A DNA stretch of 64,000 nucleotides from Streptomyces cellulosae. GTDB lineage: Bacteria; Actinomycetota; Actinomycetes; Streptomycetales; Streptomycetaceae. Numbering within the stretch: the stretch's first letter is position 1; the number at the start of each line of letters is the position of its first letter. A program made the position numbers and the translations under genes. Shown here piece after piece: positions 39,985 through 48,543 of this stretch. The stretch lies in contig NZ_JOEV01000009.1 in the NCBI RefSeq assembly GCF_000721105.1, positions 202,524 through 266,523 on the forward strand, given 5' to 3'. The notes under the pieces are model-generated. The model worked only from the letters and a program-made list of their open reading frames with translations. It had not been told where the DNA came from and made no database searches.

Positions 39985-39999
39985 TGACGGAAACTGTCA
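39985..39999. promoter_or_regulatory. Operator/promoter candidate for the WYL regulator
   Basis: TGACGG-AAA-CTGTCA is a near-perfect 15-bp palindrome (one mismatch per arm) inside the 103-bp divergent region. TTGACG overlapping it could be a -35 hexamer for the rightward gene. Confidence 0.55.
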
Positions 40000-40047
40000 G
40001 GTTATGCGGCGAAGCTCTGTGCACCGACCCGCAGAAAGGCTCCACAC

Positions 40048-40635
40048 ATGAACGCCATCGACCCCCGCCCCCTGTACTCCCGCGCCACCGAGCAGGCCGC
40101 CGCCCTCATCAGGACGGTACGGCCCGAGCAGCTGACCGGGCCCACGCCCTGTACGGAGTTCGACGTGCGCACGCTGCTGTCGCACATCGTCGGCGGCACC
40201 CGCCGGATCGCGGTCGTCGGCGAGGGCGGGGACGGGCTCGCCGTCCGGCCGTTCGCCGACGAGGTCGAGGACGACACCTGGGCCGCCGCGTACGACGAGG
40301 TCCGGAGCAGGGTGCTGAAGGCCTGGGCGAGCGACGCCCGGATGGACGCGCCGGTGAGCGTGCCGTGGGGCGAGGTCCCCGGTCGCGCGGCGCTCTCCGG
40401 CTACACGATGGAGCTCGTCACCCACACCTGGGACCTGTCCGAGGCGCTCGGCCACCCTCTCGAACTCGCGCCGGACCTGGCCGAGTTCGCACTCGGCACC
40501 GCCCGGCGTGTGCTGCCCGACCCGCTGCGCGACGCGGACACCCCGTTCGCCGACGCCACACCGGCCCCCGAAGGGGCCGACGCCTACGAGGAGTTGGCGG
40601 CCTGGCTCGGCCGTCGGCCCCTCATCGCAGCCTGA
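40048..40635 (+). CDS. TIGR03086-family (DinB/maleylpyruvate isomerase-like) protein
   Basis: A 195-residue four-helix protein of the mycothiol-dependent isomerase-related superfamily. It shows TPCTEFDVRTLLSHIVGGTRR with the first metal His and YTMELVTHTWDLSEALG with the C-terminal His pattern. Relatives are often paired with WYL regulators in actinomycetes, as here. Activity unknown. It ends 14 bp inside the convergent thioesterase gene. Confidence 0.83.
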   Translation: MNAIDPRPLYSRATEQAAALIRTVRPEQLTGPTPCTEFDVRTLLSHIVGGTRRIAVVGEGGDGLAVRPFADEVEDDTWAAAYDEVRSRVLKAWASDARMDAPVSVPWGEVPGRAALSGYTMELVTHTWDLSEALGHPLELAPDLAEFALGTARRVLPDPLRDADTPFADATPAPEGADAYEELAAWLGRRPLIAA

Positions 40636-41476
40636 CCCGCGCCAACTGCCGCGACTGCGCGACCAGTCGGTCCGCGCTGTCCCAGACCTCGGCGTCCTCC
40701 TCCAGGAAGCCGCCGGCCAGGTTGCGCGTGGTGATGGCCACACGCAACGGGCCCGGCGCCGGGCGGGAGCGGACGTGGACCGTCAGTTCGACCGTGGGCA
40801 CCCAGCCGGACAGGCCGAGTTCGAAGGCGGTCGGGGGCAGCGCGTCGACGGCCAGGAGCAGCGCGAGGGGGTCGGGGTCGCGGCCGTCGGCGAGGCCGAA
40901 CCAGGCCCGCATCTCACCGTTCCCGGACGGCGCGCCGAGCGCCCAGCCCAGGGTGGAGGGGTCGAGCTTGAGCATCAGCCGGTCGGTGATGGCGGAGCTG
41001 CCGTCGACCGGCGTGGGTCCGTCCTCGGGGCCGAAGCACTGGTCCATCGGCGGGATCACGGGGGGCTCGGCCGTCGTCCGGACGTCGTCGGGGAGGGAGT
41101 CCAGGTCGCCGTAGGAGGCGAGGACGCGGATGCGTTCGACCTCGCGGCCCTGGTCGTCGTACTGGAAGAGCGAGGCCTGGCCGGTGGAGAGGGTGCGGCC
41201 GGTGCGGACGACGTCCGTGCGCACGACCGCCGGGCCGGGCTGGGACGCGGTCAGGTAGTGCGCCGAGATCGTGAACGGGTCGGCGTGCGGCAGGGCGTCC
41301 GCGAGGGCGCGGCCGAGGACGGCCAGCAGGTAACCGCCGTTGACCGCGCTGATGATCGTCCAGCCGGCGGAGAGGTCGATGTCGTAGACCCCGGCCTCGC
41401 GGCGGGTGAGCGCGGTGTCCCGGTCGAACTCGCTGTCGCCGATGGTGGCGCGGCGCGCGGTAGCTGCTTCTGGCAT
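40622..41476 (-). CDS. Thioesterase-superfamily (double hot-dog) protein
   Basis: A 284-residue protein with two hot-dog halves. The first contains AGWTIISAVNGGYLLAVLGRAL and DPFTISAHYLTASQPGPAVV; the second contains ALLLAVDALPPTAFELGLSGWVPTVELTVHVR and GFLEEDAEVWDSADRLVAQSRQL. This is the 4HBT_3/acyl-CoA thioesterase layout. Two starts are possible (41476 ATG, 41491 TTG). Substrate acyl group unknown. Confidence 0.85.
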   Translation of the reverse strand: MPEAATARRATIGDSEFDRDTALTRREAGVYDIDLSAGWTIISAVNGGYLLAVLGRALADALPHADPFTISAHYLTASQPGPAVVRTDVVRTGRTLSTGQASLFQYDDQGREVERIRVLASYGDLDSLPDDVRTTAEPPVIPPMDQCFGPEDGPTPVDGSSAITDRLMLKLDPSTLGWALGAPSGNGEMRAWFGLADGRDPDPLALLLAVDALPPTAFELGLSGWVPTVELTVHVRSRPAPGPLRVAITTRNLAGGFLEEDAEVWDSADRLVAQSRQLARVRLR

Positions 41477-41608
41477 GCCTGAACGGTACAACAGGTGACT
41501 ACTAAGCGGTAGCTTTCCCTAGCGCCCTGGGTGAGACCTCGGCAACTTCTTGGTAAGTGTCCGTACTCGTCCATCAACCCCGGGCCCCGGCTTTCCCTCT
41601 GTAGAGAC

Positions 41609-42838
41609 ATGAGCCTCACCGGGACTTCGTTCTTCTACACCGTGATCGCGCTGGCCGTGGTCGCCCTCGTGCTGCCGTTCGCGCTGTGGTCGCGGATCCG
41701 CGGGCCCCGCCCCCTGCGGGCCGTGGGCCGGGCACTGATGCTGGTGTTCGCCCAGCTCACGGCGGTCGCCCTGGTCTTCGTACTGGTCAACAACGAGAAC
41801 AACCTGTACGACAACTGGGCCGACCTGCTCGGCACGGGCGACCATGTCCAGCAGGCCGCCGACCTCGGGGCCGACGGCACCGGCGGCATCGCACTGCACC
41901 GGCTGCCCCGGGTCAAGCAGACGTTCAAGGAGGCCAGTGGGCCCGGCATGCACGCGGCGGGCGGGGTGCGGGTCACCCAGCTCACGGGCCGAGTGTCCGG
42001 CGTGAACGCCGAGGTCTACGTCTGGCTGCCGCCGCAGTACCACGAGCCGGCGTACCGCCACCGCAGGTTCCCCGTGGTGGAGCTGCTGCCGGGCTATCCC
42101 GGCTCGGCGAAGGCCTGGTTCGGGTCGCTGCATGTGCACGAGCAGCTGCTCCCCCTGATGCGCAGCGGCCGGGTGGCGCCGTTCATCCTGGTCGCCCCGC
42201 GCACCAACCTGCTGGCCGGAGTGGACACCGGCTGCGCCAACATCCCGGGCACGGTGAACGCCGACAGCTGGCTGAGCATCGACGTGCCGAAGATGGTCAT
42301 GGACAATTTCCGTGCCGACCGGGCTCCGGCGGGCTGGGGGGTGGCCGGGTACTCGGCGGGCGCGCACTGCGCGACCAAGCTCGCCGTCGCCCACCCCGAC
42401 CGTTACCGGGCCGCGGTCAGCCTGTCCGGCTACAGCGACCCCATCGGCGAGCGCAACTCTCTCACCGCGCAGAGCCTCGCCCTGCGCAACGCCAACAACC
42501 CCTATCTGCTGCTGAAGGAGGCCCGCACTCCGCCGCAGATCGCGCTCTACAACTCCGGCCAGCCGCACGACGGGTACGAGGCCGCCGTGGCCCTGCAACA
42601 GATCGCCAAGGCGCCGACGACCGTGCACGTGGTCTACATCCCGAAGAGCGCGGGCGGCCACACCATGGCGCTGTGGCGGCCGCAGATGGTCCCGGCGTTC
42701 CGCTGGCTGACCGAGGAGATGGGGCAGAGCCGCGTCGCACTGCGCCTCACTCCTCCCGTACCGTCGAACGTCGATTCCACGCGCGCGGCGCTCGCCAGTG
42801 GAACCGCATCGCGAGAAGGCGCAGCACGAAAGCCGTGA
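41609..42838 (+). CDS. Membrane-anchored esterase of the antigen-85/mycolyltransferase-like fold
   Basis: A 409-residue protein with two N-terminal membrane helices (FFYTVIALAVVALVLPFALW and ALMLVFAQLTAVALVFVLV), then an outside alpha/beta hydrolase domain. The nucleophile is in VAGYSAGAHCA, the acid probably in SGQPHDGYEA and the His in SAGGHTMALW. Two Cys residues in that domain could pair. Similar proteins in Streptomyces are annotated as esterases with two or more TM helices. The last 92 bases overlap the end of the convergent TRIC gene. Confidence 0.85.
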   Translation: MSLTGTSFFYTVIALAVVALVLPFALWSRIRGPRPLRAVGRALMLVFAQLTAVALVFVLVNNENNLYDNWADLLGTGDHVQQAADLGADGTGGIALHRLPRVKQTFKEASGPGMHAAGGVRVTQLTGRVSGVNAEVYVWLPPQYHEPAYRHRRFPVVELLPGYPGSAKAWFGSLHVHEQLLPLMRSGRVAPFILVAPRTNLLAGVDTGCANIPGTVNADSWLSIDVPKMVMDNFRADRAPAGWGVAGYSAGAHCATKLAVAHPDRYRAAVSLSGYSDPIGERNSLTAQSLALRNANNPYLLLKEARTPPQIALYNSGQPHDGYEAAVALQQIAKAPTTVHVVYIPKSAGGHTMALWRPQMVPAFRWLTEEMGQSRVALRLTPPVPSNVDSTRAALASGTASREGAARKP

Positions 42839-43403
42839 CGACCGCGAGCGCGCTGGTCAGCGGGGTGAGGGCGGCGTAGCGGATGCACAGCGCGACCATG
42901 GTGGCGCCGACCATCGCCGGGACCGCGTACAGGTCGCGGTCCCAGCGCAGCAGCGACGGCACCTCGTTGGCGAGCACGTCCCGCAGCACACCGCCGCCGA
43001 CCGCGGTGGCCAGGCCCAGCGCCGCCGACGCGGTGAGCCCGAGCCCGTGCTCGTACGCCTTCGTCGTCCCGGCGACGCAGAACAGACCGAGGCCGGCCGC
43101 GTCGAAGACGTTCACCGCCACCTGGATGCGTTCCACCTGCGGGTGCAGGAAGAAGACCAGCAGGGCGGCCAGCAGCGGGGTGAGGAAGTAGCCGAGGTCG
43201 GTGAAGGCCGCGGGAGGCACGGCCCCGATGATCACATCGCGGAACAGCCCTCCGCCCAGCGCCGTGACCTCGGCGAGCACGGCGATGCCGAACACGTCGA
43301 AGTTCTTGCGGACGGCCAGCAGCGCGCCGGATATGGCGAACACGAAGATGCCGACGAGGTCGAGCGTGTGCTGGACGGAGGGGCTGAATATTTGCTGGAG
43401 CAC
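42747..43403 (-). CDS. TRIC-family (UPF0126) cation channel
   Basis: A 218-residue membrane protein with seven hydrophobic segments and the internal duplication of the family: ALGGGLFRDVIIG in the first half and AVGGGVLRDVLANEVP in the second. Prokaryotic members form K+-permeable trimers. It starts at a GTG (43403) giving VLQQIFSPSVQHTLDLVGIF. Its last 92 bases are antisense to the esterase gene. Confidence 0.9.
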   Translation of the reverse strand: MLQQIFSPSVQHTLDLVGIFVFAISGALLAVRKNFDVFGIAVLAEVTALGGGLFRDVIIGAVPPAAFTDLGYFLTPLLAALLVFFLHPQVERIQVAVNVFDAAGLGLFCVAGTTKAYEHGLGLTASAALGLATAVGGGVLRDVLANEVPSLLRWDRDLYAVPAMVGATMVALCIRYAALTPLTSALAVVTAFVLRLLAMRFHWRAPRAWNRRSTVREE

Positions 43404-43447
43404 CCCATATTGTTACTCACAACGCGAGTGCACCTTGCAATGCAAGG

Positions 43448-44851
43448 CTAGAGGGCCGGTTTCCCTGTGGTGAACAGCCAGGTCTGGAACAGGTCGTCCA
43501 GCTGCTTGCCGCTGATCCGTTCGGCGAGGCGGACGAAGTCGTCGGTGTCGGCGTTGCCGTACCGGTGCAGCTTCGTCCAGGTGGGCAGCAGCTTGAAGAA
43601 GGCGGCGTCGCCGATGCGCTCACGCAGCACCTGCAGGGTCATCGCGCCGCGCTGGTAGACGGCGGAGGCGAACATCGTGTCGCGCTGCGGGTCGCCGACG
43701 ACCGTCTGCCAGAAGGTGCTGTCGGCGGGCCGCGAGTTGTACCCGGCGAGGAAGGAGTCGTGCGCGGTGCGGGTGCCCTGGTGCTCGGCCCACAGCCACT
43801 GGGCGTAGGTGGCGAAGCCCTCGTTCAGCCAGATGTCCTTCCAGTGCGCCACCGAGACCGAGTCGCCGAACCACTGGTGGGCCAGCTCGTGCACGATCGT
43901 CGTCTCGTTGCGCACCGCCGAGTAGACCGGCTTCGACTGCACCTCCAGCGAGAACCCGGCCTGCGGCATGTCGTCGACGATCGCGCCGGTCTCCTCGAAC
44001 GGGTAGGGCCCGAAGACCTGCGCCCAGTAGTCGGTGGCAGCGGCGGTCACGCCGTAGACGTCAACCGAGTTGCTGTTCGCGAGCACCGGGTCGATGGCGA
44101 CGTAGATCGGGATGCCGGAGGGGGTCTTCCCGGTCCGTACGTCGAACTTTCCGATGGTGGCGGTGGCGAGGTAGGTCGCCATCGGCTTCGTCTCGCGCCA
44201 GTGGGTGTACGTCGAGCCGCCCTTGTCGTACGTCGACACCAGCCGGCCGTTGGAGACGGCGGTCAGGCCCTTGGGGGACTTGATCCGGATGTCGTAGGCG
44301 GCCTTGTCCGAGGGGTGGTCGCTGGACGGGAACCAGGTGGAGGCGGCGTTGGGCTCGCAGGCCACGAAGACGCCGTCGTCGGTCTTCATCCAGCCGTAGT
44401 CGGACCCGAAGACGATCGGACCGCCGAGGGGTTCGGGGACGCCGCCGTAGGTGACGGTGACCGTGAAGGTGCGGCCCTTGTTCAGCAACTCGCGCGGAGT
44501 GACGCGCAGTTCGTCGCCGTTACGGGTGAACTGGGCGCGTCTGCCGTTCACTTCGACTCTGGTGACCTCCAGCTTCTGCAGGTCGAGGTCGAAGGAGGAC
44601 AGGCTCCGGGTGGCCTGGGCGGTGATCGTCGTACGGCCGTCGAGGCGGTCGGTGTCCGGGTTGTACGCGATGTCGAGGGCGTAGTGGCGGGCGTCGAAGC
44701 CGCCGTTGCCGAGTTCGGGGAAGTAGGTGTCACCGACGCCGGGGGCGCCGGGGACCGGGGCCGGGGCGGCGGCGATGGCCAGGAAGGAGGCCGCCGCGGC
44801 GGCGAGGGCCGCCACACGTGTCGATAAACGTGCCGAACGGGAGAGCGTCAT
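43448..44851 (-). CDS. Secreted M1-family zinc metallopeptidase
   Basis: A 467-residue aminopeptidase N-type enzyme with an Ala-rich signal peptide (STRVAALAAAAASFLAIAAA). The zinc motif HELAHQWFG is near residue 320 with the third ligand in NEGFATYAQWLW. Binding of the substrate amine usually uses GxMEN, here replaced by a MPQAGFSLE stretch. It lacks the large C-terminal domain of PepN and matches the short secreted group. GAAGGGA precedes the ATG at 44851. It lies just downstream of the peptide importer operon, so it may feed it with peptides. Confidence 0.9.
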   Translation of the reverse strand: MTLSRSARLSTRVAALAAAAASFLAIAAAPAPVPGAPGVGDTYFPELGNGGFDARHYALDIAYNPDTDRLDGRTTITAQATRSLSSFDLDLQKLEVTRVEVNGRRAQFTRNGDELRVTPRELLNKGRTFTVTVTYGGVPEPLGGPIVFGSDYGWMKTDDGVFVACEPNAASTWFPSSDHPSDKAAYDIRIKSPKGLTAVSNGRLVSTYDKGGSTYTHWRETKPMATYLATATIGKFDVRTGKTPSGIPIYVAIDPVLANSNSVDVYGVTAAATDYWAQVFGPYPFEETGAIVDDMPQAGFSLEVQSKPVYSAVRNETTIVHELAHQWFGDSVSVAHWKDIWLNEGFATYAQWLWAEHQGTRTAHDSFLAGYNSRPADSTFWQTVVGDPQRDTMFASAVYQRGAMTLQVLRERIGDAAFFKLLPTWTKLHRYGNADTDDFVRLAERISGKQLDDLFQTWLFTTGKPAL

Positions 44852-44910
44852 GGATCGTCCCTTCGAGCGTGTGCCGATGAGTGACACGGACGACCCTGCG
44901 CTCTCCCGTT
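44836..44910. repeat. 12-bp inverted repeat spanning the start of the M1 peptidase gene
   Basis: AACGGGAGAGCG at 44836-44847 and CGCTCTCCCGTT at 44899-44910 are perfect complements 51 bp apart. In the mRNA the upstream arm would pair with codons 2-5, enclosing the ribosome site and start codon. Confidence 0.8.
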
Positions 44911-44945
44911 TAGGCATGCGCATGACTTTGCCAACTTGTCATGCG

Positions 44946-46322
44946 TTACTTGTCGGTTGACTCCTGGGCCTCACCGGCACCGTCGGCCTTGGCGACCTCG
45001 GCGGGTTCGGCCGCCTCCGCGGGTTCGGCGACCTCCGCCGGTTCGGCGACCTCCGCCGGTTCGGCGACCTCCGCGGGTTCGGCGACCTCCGCGGGTTCGG
45101 CGACCTTCGCCGGTTCGGCGACCTCCGCGGATTCGGCGACCTCCGCCGCCACCGCCGCCGACGTCTCCGCCGACTCCTCCAGCACCGCCTCCGGCACCAG
45201 CTCCGCGGCCTCCTTCGCGGCGGAGAGCAGCACCGTCTCCTGCGGGGCCTGGTCCTCGAAGTTCTCCGGGTGGTGGCAGGCGACCTGCTGGCCGGGCTTC
45301 AGCTCGGCCAGCGGCGGCTCGACCGTCTTGCAGATCTCCGTCGCCTTCCAGCACCGGGTGTGGAAGCGGCAGCCGCTCGGCGGGGAGATCGGCGAGGGCA
45401 CGTCGCCCTTGAGCAGGATGCGCTCGCTCTTGGCTCCCCGGCGTTTGGGGTCGGGGATCGGCACGGCCGACATCAGCGCCTTGGTGTACGGGTGCATCGG
45501 CGCCTTGTACAGCGAGTCACGGTCGGCCAGCTCGACGATCTTGCCGAGGTACATCACCGCGATCCGGTCCGAGACGTGCCGGACCACCGAGAGGTCGTGC
45601 GCGATGATCACGTACGTCAGCCCGAGCTCCTCCTGGAGGTCGTCCAGCAGGTTCACCACCTGGGCCTGGATCGACACGTCCAGGGCGGAGACCGGCTCGT
45701 CCGCCACCACCAGCTTGGGGTTGAGGGCGAGCGCGCGGGCGATGCCGATGCGCTGGCGCTGGCCGCCGGAGAATTCGTGCGGATAGCGGTTGTAGTGCTC
45801 GGGGTTGAGCCCGACCACCGACAGCAGCCGCTGCACCTCCTTCTTCACACCGCCCTCGGGCTGGACGCCCTGGAGCTTGAAGGGCGCGCCGACGATGGTG
45901 CCGATGGTGTGGCGCGGGTTGAGCGACGAGTACGGGTCCTGGAAGATCATCTGCACGTCCCGGCGCAGCGGACGCATCCCGCTCACACCGAGGTGGGTGA
46001 TGTCCTTGCCCTCGAACTCGACCGTGCCGCCGGTCGGTTCGAGCAGCCGGGTGATCAGCCGGCCCATCGTGGACTTGCCGCAGCCGGATTCGCCCACGAC
46101 TCCGAGCGTCTCGCCGGAGCGGACCTCGAAGTCGAGACCGTCGACCGCGTGCACGGCGCCGACCTGCCGCTTGAGCAGACCCTTGCGGATCGGGAAGTGC
46201 TTCTGCAGGCCGGTGACCTTCAGCAGCACCTCGCCGTGCGGACGGTCGTGGCCCCGGCTCTGTGCCGGAATCGTCCCCGTTGTCTCGGCGTTCTGGGCTT
46301 TCTGGACTTTCTCGTCACTCAC
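44946..46322 (-). CDS. Oligopeptide/dipeptide ABC importer, ATP-binding protein 2 (OppF/DppF type)
   Basis: A 458-residue ATPase. Walker A is GESGCGKST, the signature is SGGQRQR, Walker B is [12 protein letters not shown], and the C-terminal Opp/Dpp extension has the Cys motif GCRFHTRCW...C...ACHHP of the oligo_HPY group that can hold Fe-S. After about residue 380 a long tail consists of eight AEVAEP-like hexapeptides and ends GEAQESTDK, far beyond the usual length of about 330-350. The GTG overlaps the previous gene's stop by 4 bp. Confidence 0.93.
   Translation of the reverse strand: MSDEKVQKAQNAETTGTIPAQSRGHDRPHGEVLLKVTGLQKHFPIRKGLLKRQVGAVHAVDGLDFEVRSGETLGVVGESGCGKSTMGRLITRLLEPTGGTVEFEGKDITHLGVSGMRPLRRDVQMIFQDPYSSLNPRHTIGTIVGAPFKLQGVQPEGGVKKEVQRLLSVVGLNPEHYNRYPHEFSGGQRQRIGIARALALNPKLVVADEPVSALDVSIQAQVVNLLDDLQEELGLTYVIIAHDLSVVRHVSDRIAVMYLGKIVELADRDSLYKAPMHPYTKALMSAVPIPDPKRRGAKSERILLKGDVPSPISPPSGCRFHTRCWKATEICKTVEPPLAELKPGQQVACHHPENFEDQAPQETVLLSAAKEAAELVPEAVLEESAETSAAVAAEVAESAEVAEPAKVAEPAEVAEPAEVAEPAEVAEPAEVAEPAEAAEPAEVAKADGAGEAQESTDK
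44996..45150 (-). repeat. 18-bp coding repeats in the OppF-like tail
   Basis: Eight imperfect 18-bp units containing TTCGGCGACCTCCGC (plus-strand view) encode AEVAEP hexapeptides. Variation among units is mostly silent or conservative ([18 protein letters not shown]), suggesting slippage with purifying selection on acidity. Copy number likely varies between strains. Confidence 0.85.
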
Positions 46323-47416
46323 AGCTTCGGCGCAATCTCTTCGGTCCAGATACGCTCCCGCTGCTCCTGCGTCATGTGGCAGGCGGCCCAGTGCCGGCCA
46401 CCGACCTCGGTCAGCTCGGGGCGGACCGTGCGGGTGACGTTGTCCTTGGGGATGTCGGCGTACGGGCAGCGCGGGTTGAAGGCGCAGCCGGCGGGGACGT
46501 TGATCAGCGAGGGCGGGGAGCCCTTGACCGGGATCAGCCGGTCCTGCTGCTCGCGGTCCAGGCGCGGCATGGAGCCCAGCAGGCCCCAGGTGTAGGGGTG
46601 CCGCGGCTCGTAGAACACCTTCTCGGCCGGGCCCCGCTCGACGCAGCGGCCGCCGTACATCACCAGGATGTCGTCGGCCAGCTCGGCGACGACGCCCAGG
46701 TCGTGGGTGATGACGATGACCGCGGAGCCGAACTCCTTCTGCAGGTCCCGGATGAGGTCGAGGATCTGCGCCTGGACGGTGACGTCCAGGGCGGTCGTCG
46801 GCTCGTCCGCGATCAGCAGCTCGGGGTTGTTGACCAGCGACATCGCGATCATCGCGCGCTGGCGCATACCACCGGAGAACTCGTGCGGGTAGCTGTTCAC
46901 CCGCTTGTCCGGCTGCGGGATGCCGACCCGGTCGAGCATCTCCACGGCACGGCGCTTGGCGGTCTTCTTGTCCACGTCGTGGTGGACCCGGTAGGCCTCC
47001 ACGATCTGCTGGCCGATCGTGTAGTACGGGTGCAGCGAGGACAGCGGGTCCTGGAAGATCATCGCCATCTCGCGGCCGCGCAGTTTGCGCACCGCGTCCG
47101 GGTCGGCGGTCAGCAGCTCGGTGCCGTCCAGCCAGATCTCACCGGAGATCTGCGCCTTCTTCTTGCCGTACTGACCGGCGGTGTGCAGCCCCATGATGCC
47201 GAGCGAGGTCACCGACTTGCCGGAGCCGGACTCGCCCACGATGCCGAGGGTCTTGCCCTTCTCCAGCTGGAAACTCAGGCCGTCGACGGACTTGACCAGG
47301 CCGTCGTCGGTCGGGAAGTGCACCTTGAGGTCGCGTACCTCGAGGAAGGCGGTGGGTGCGGGCCGGCCGGACACGGGTTCCCCCACGGCCGCTCCGGTCT
47401 TGTGCAGGTCGGTCAT
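46319..47416 (-). CDS. Oligopeptide/dipeptide ABC importer, ATP-binding protein 1 (OppD/DppD type)
   Basis: A 365-residue ATPase with Walker [10 protein letters not shown], signature SGGMRQR, Walker [13 protein letters not shown] and the C-terminal Cys pattern [11 protein letters not shown]...ACH. It starts at the ATG overlapping the permease stop as ATGA and ends overlapping the OppF-type start. It pairs with the OppF-like ATPase to drive uptake. Confidence 0.95.
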   Translation of the reverse strand: MTDLHKTGAAVGEPVSGRPAPTAFLEVRDLKVHFPTDDGLVKSVDGLSFQLEKGKTLGIVGESGSGKSVTSLGIMGLHTAGQYGKKKAQISGEIWLDGTELLTADPDAVRKLRGREMAMIFQDPLSSLHPYYTIGQQIVEAYRVHHDVDKKTAKRRAVEMLDRVGIPQPDKRVNSYPHEFSGGMRQRAMIAMSLVNNPELLIADEPTTALDVTVQAQILDLIRDLQKEFGSAVIVITHDLGVVAELADDILVMYGGRCVERGPAEKVFYEPRHPYTWGLLGSMPRLDREQQDRLIPVKGSPPSLINVPAGCAFNPRCPYADIPKDNVTRTVRPELTEVGGRHWAACHMTQEQRERIWTEEIAPKL

Positions 47417-48414
47417 CCCAGCCTCACTCGCGGGTCGATGACGGCGTACAGCAGGTCCACGACGAGGTTGGCGACGGCGATCGCGAGGGCCGCGAACAGA
47501 GTCACCCCGAGGATCACCGGCAGGTCCTTGCTGCTGATGGCCTGGACCGCGGCGAGACCGAGGCCGGGGAGGTTGAACGTGGACTCCGTCAGGACGGCGC
47601 CGCCGAGCAGCACGCCGATGTCGAGACCGAAGACGGTCAGGATCGGCGTCATCGCGGACCGCAGCGCGTGCCGGGTGATGACGGCCCGTTCCGCGACGCC
47701 CTTGGCCCGGGCGGTGCGGATGTAGTCCTCGCCGAGCACGTCGAGCATGGTGGCCCGGGTGAGGCGGGCGTACATCGCCGCGTTCAGCAGGGCGAGCACG
47801 ATCCAGGGCAGGAGCAGGGTCTCGAACCAGACGCCGACGGAGTCGTCGGTGCTGAGGTTGTCCGAGATGTGCACCCAGCCGAGGCTGTGGACGAAGATGC
47901 CCATCGCCACCATGCCGGTGAAGAAGATCGGCAGCGAGACGCCGCCGAGGGCGCCGATCATCGCGACTCGGTCCCAGACGGAGCCCCGCTTCAGCGCGGA
48001 GACGACGCCGGTGCTGACACCCGCGACCAGCCAGAGGACGCAGGCACCGGCGGCGAGCGCGGCGGTGACCGGCAGCGCCTCCTTCAGCGTGTTCCACACC
48101 GGCTCCTCCGTGACGAAGGAGTAGCCGAAGCAGGGGGCCGGGCAGCGGGTGACGTCACTGCCGTTGGCGTAGGTGCGGCCCAGCGGAATGCCCTTGACGA
48201 AGTCCCAGAACTGGATGAACAGCGGATCGTCCAGGCCCAGTTTGGTCCTGATGCCCTCGACCTGCTCGGCACCGGTGGCCTTGCCGGCGAAGAGGACGGC
48301 GATGTCCTGTCCCGCCCACTTGGGCAGCATGTAGAAGACGGTGAAGGTCGCGAGCAGTACGACCAGCACCATGATGACAACGGCGACCAGACGCCGGATG
48401 AGATAAGCAAGCAC
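47413..48414 (-). CDS. Oligopeptide/dipeptide ABC importer, permease (OppB/DppB type)
   Basis: A 333-residue inner-membrane protein with six main helices, the typical N-terminus (YLIRRLVAVVIMVLVVLLATFTVFYML), and the EAA loop YIRTARAKGVAERAVITRHALR. Between helices 1 and 2 is an insert with the two Cys of TRCPAPCFG, likely outside and perhaps bonded. The GTG at 48414 has only a weak ribosome site. A strong hairpin separates it from the binding-protein gene. Confidence 0.94.
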   Translation of the reverse strand: MLAYLIRRLVAVVIMVLVVLLATFTVFYMLPKWAGQDIAVLFAGKATGAEQVEGIRTKLGLDDPLFIQFWDFVKGIPLGRTYANGSDVTRCPAPCFGYSFVTEEPVWNTLKEALPVTAALAAGACVLWLVAGVSTGVVSALKRGSVWDRVAMIGALGGVSLPIFFTGMVAMGIFVHSLGWVHISDNLSTDDSVGVWFETLLLPWIVLALLNAAMYARLTRATMLDVLGEDYIRTARAKGVAERAVITRHALRSAMTPILTVFGLDIGVLLGGAVLTESTFNLPGLGLAAVQAISSKDLPVILGVTLFAALAIAVANLVVDLLYAVIDPRVRLG

Positions 48415-48429
48415 TGTGCGCGGCCCGGC

Positions 48430-48468
48430 GGTGGCCGGGGTCCTCCTCGTGGGAGGTCCCCGGCCACC
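48430..48468 (-). terminator. Hairpin between binding protein and permease genes
   Basis: Arms GGTGGCCGGGG and CCCCGGCCACC extend into CCTCC/GGAGG around a five-base loop. It lies 15 bp before the permease start. Such intercistronic hairpins commonly keep binding-protein mRNA more abundant than that of the membrane parts. Confidence 0.75.
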
Positions 48469-48543
48469 ACCAGAGCCATCACCTGCCCTTCGGACTGGCG
48501 GGATGGGGCGGCAAGGAATCGATCAGCTGCGGCTGCCCGGCGA

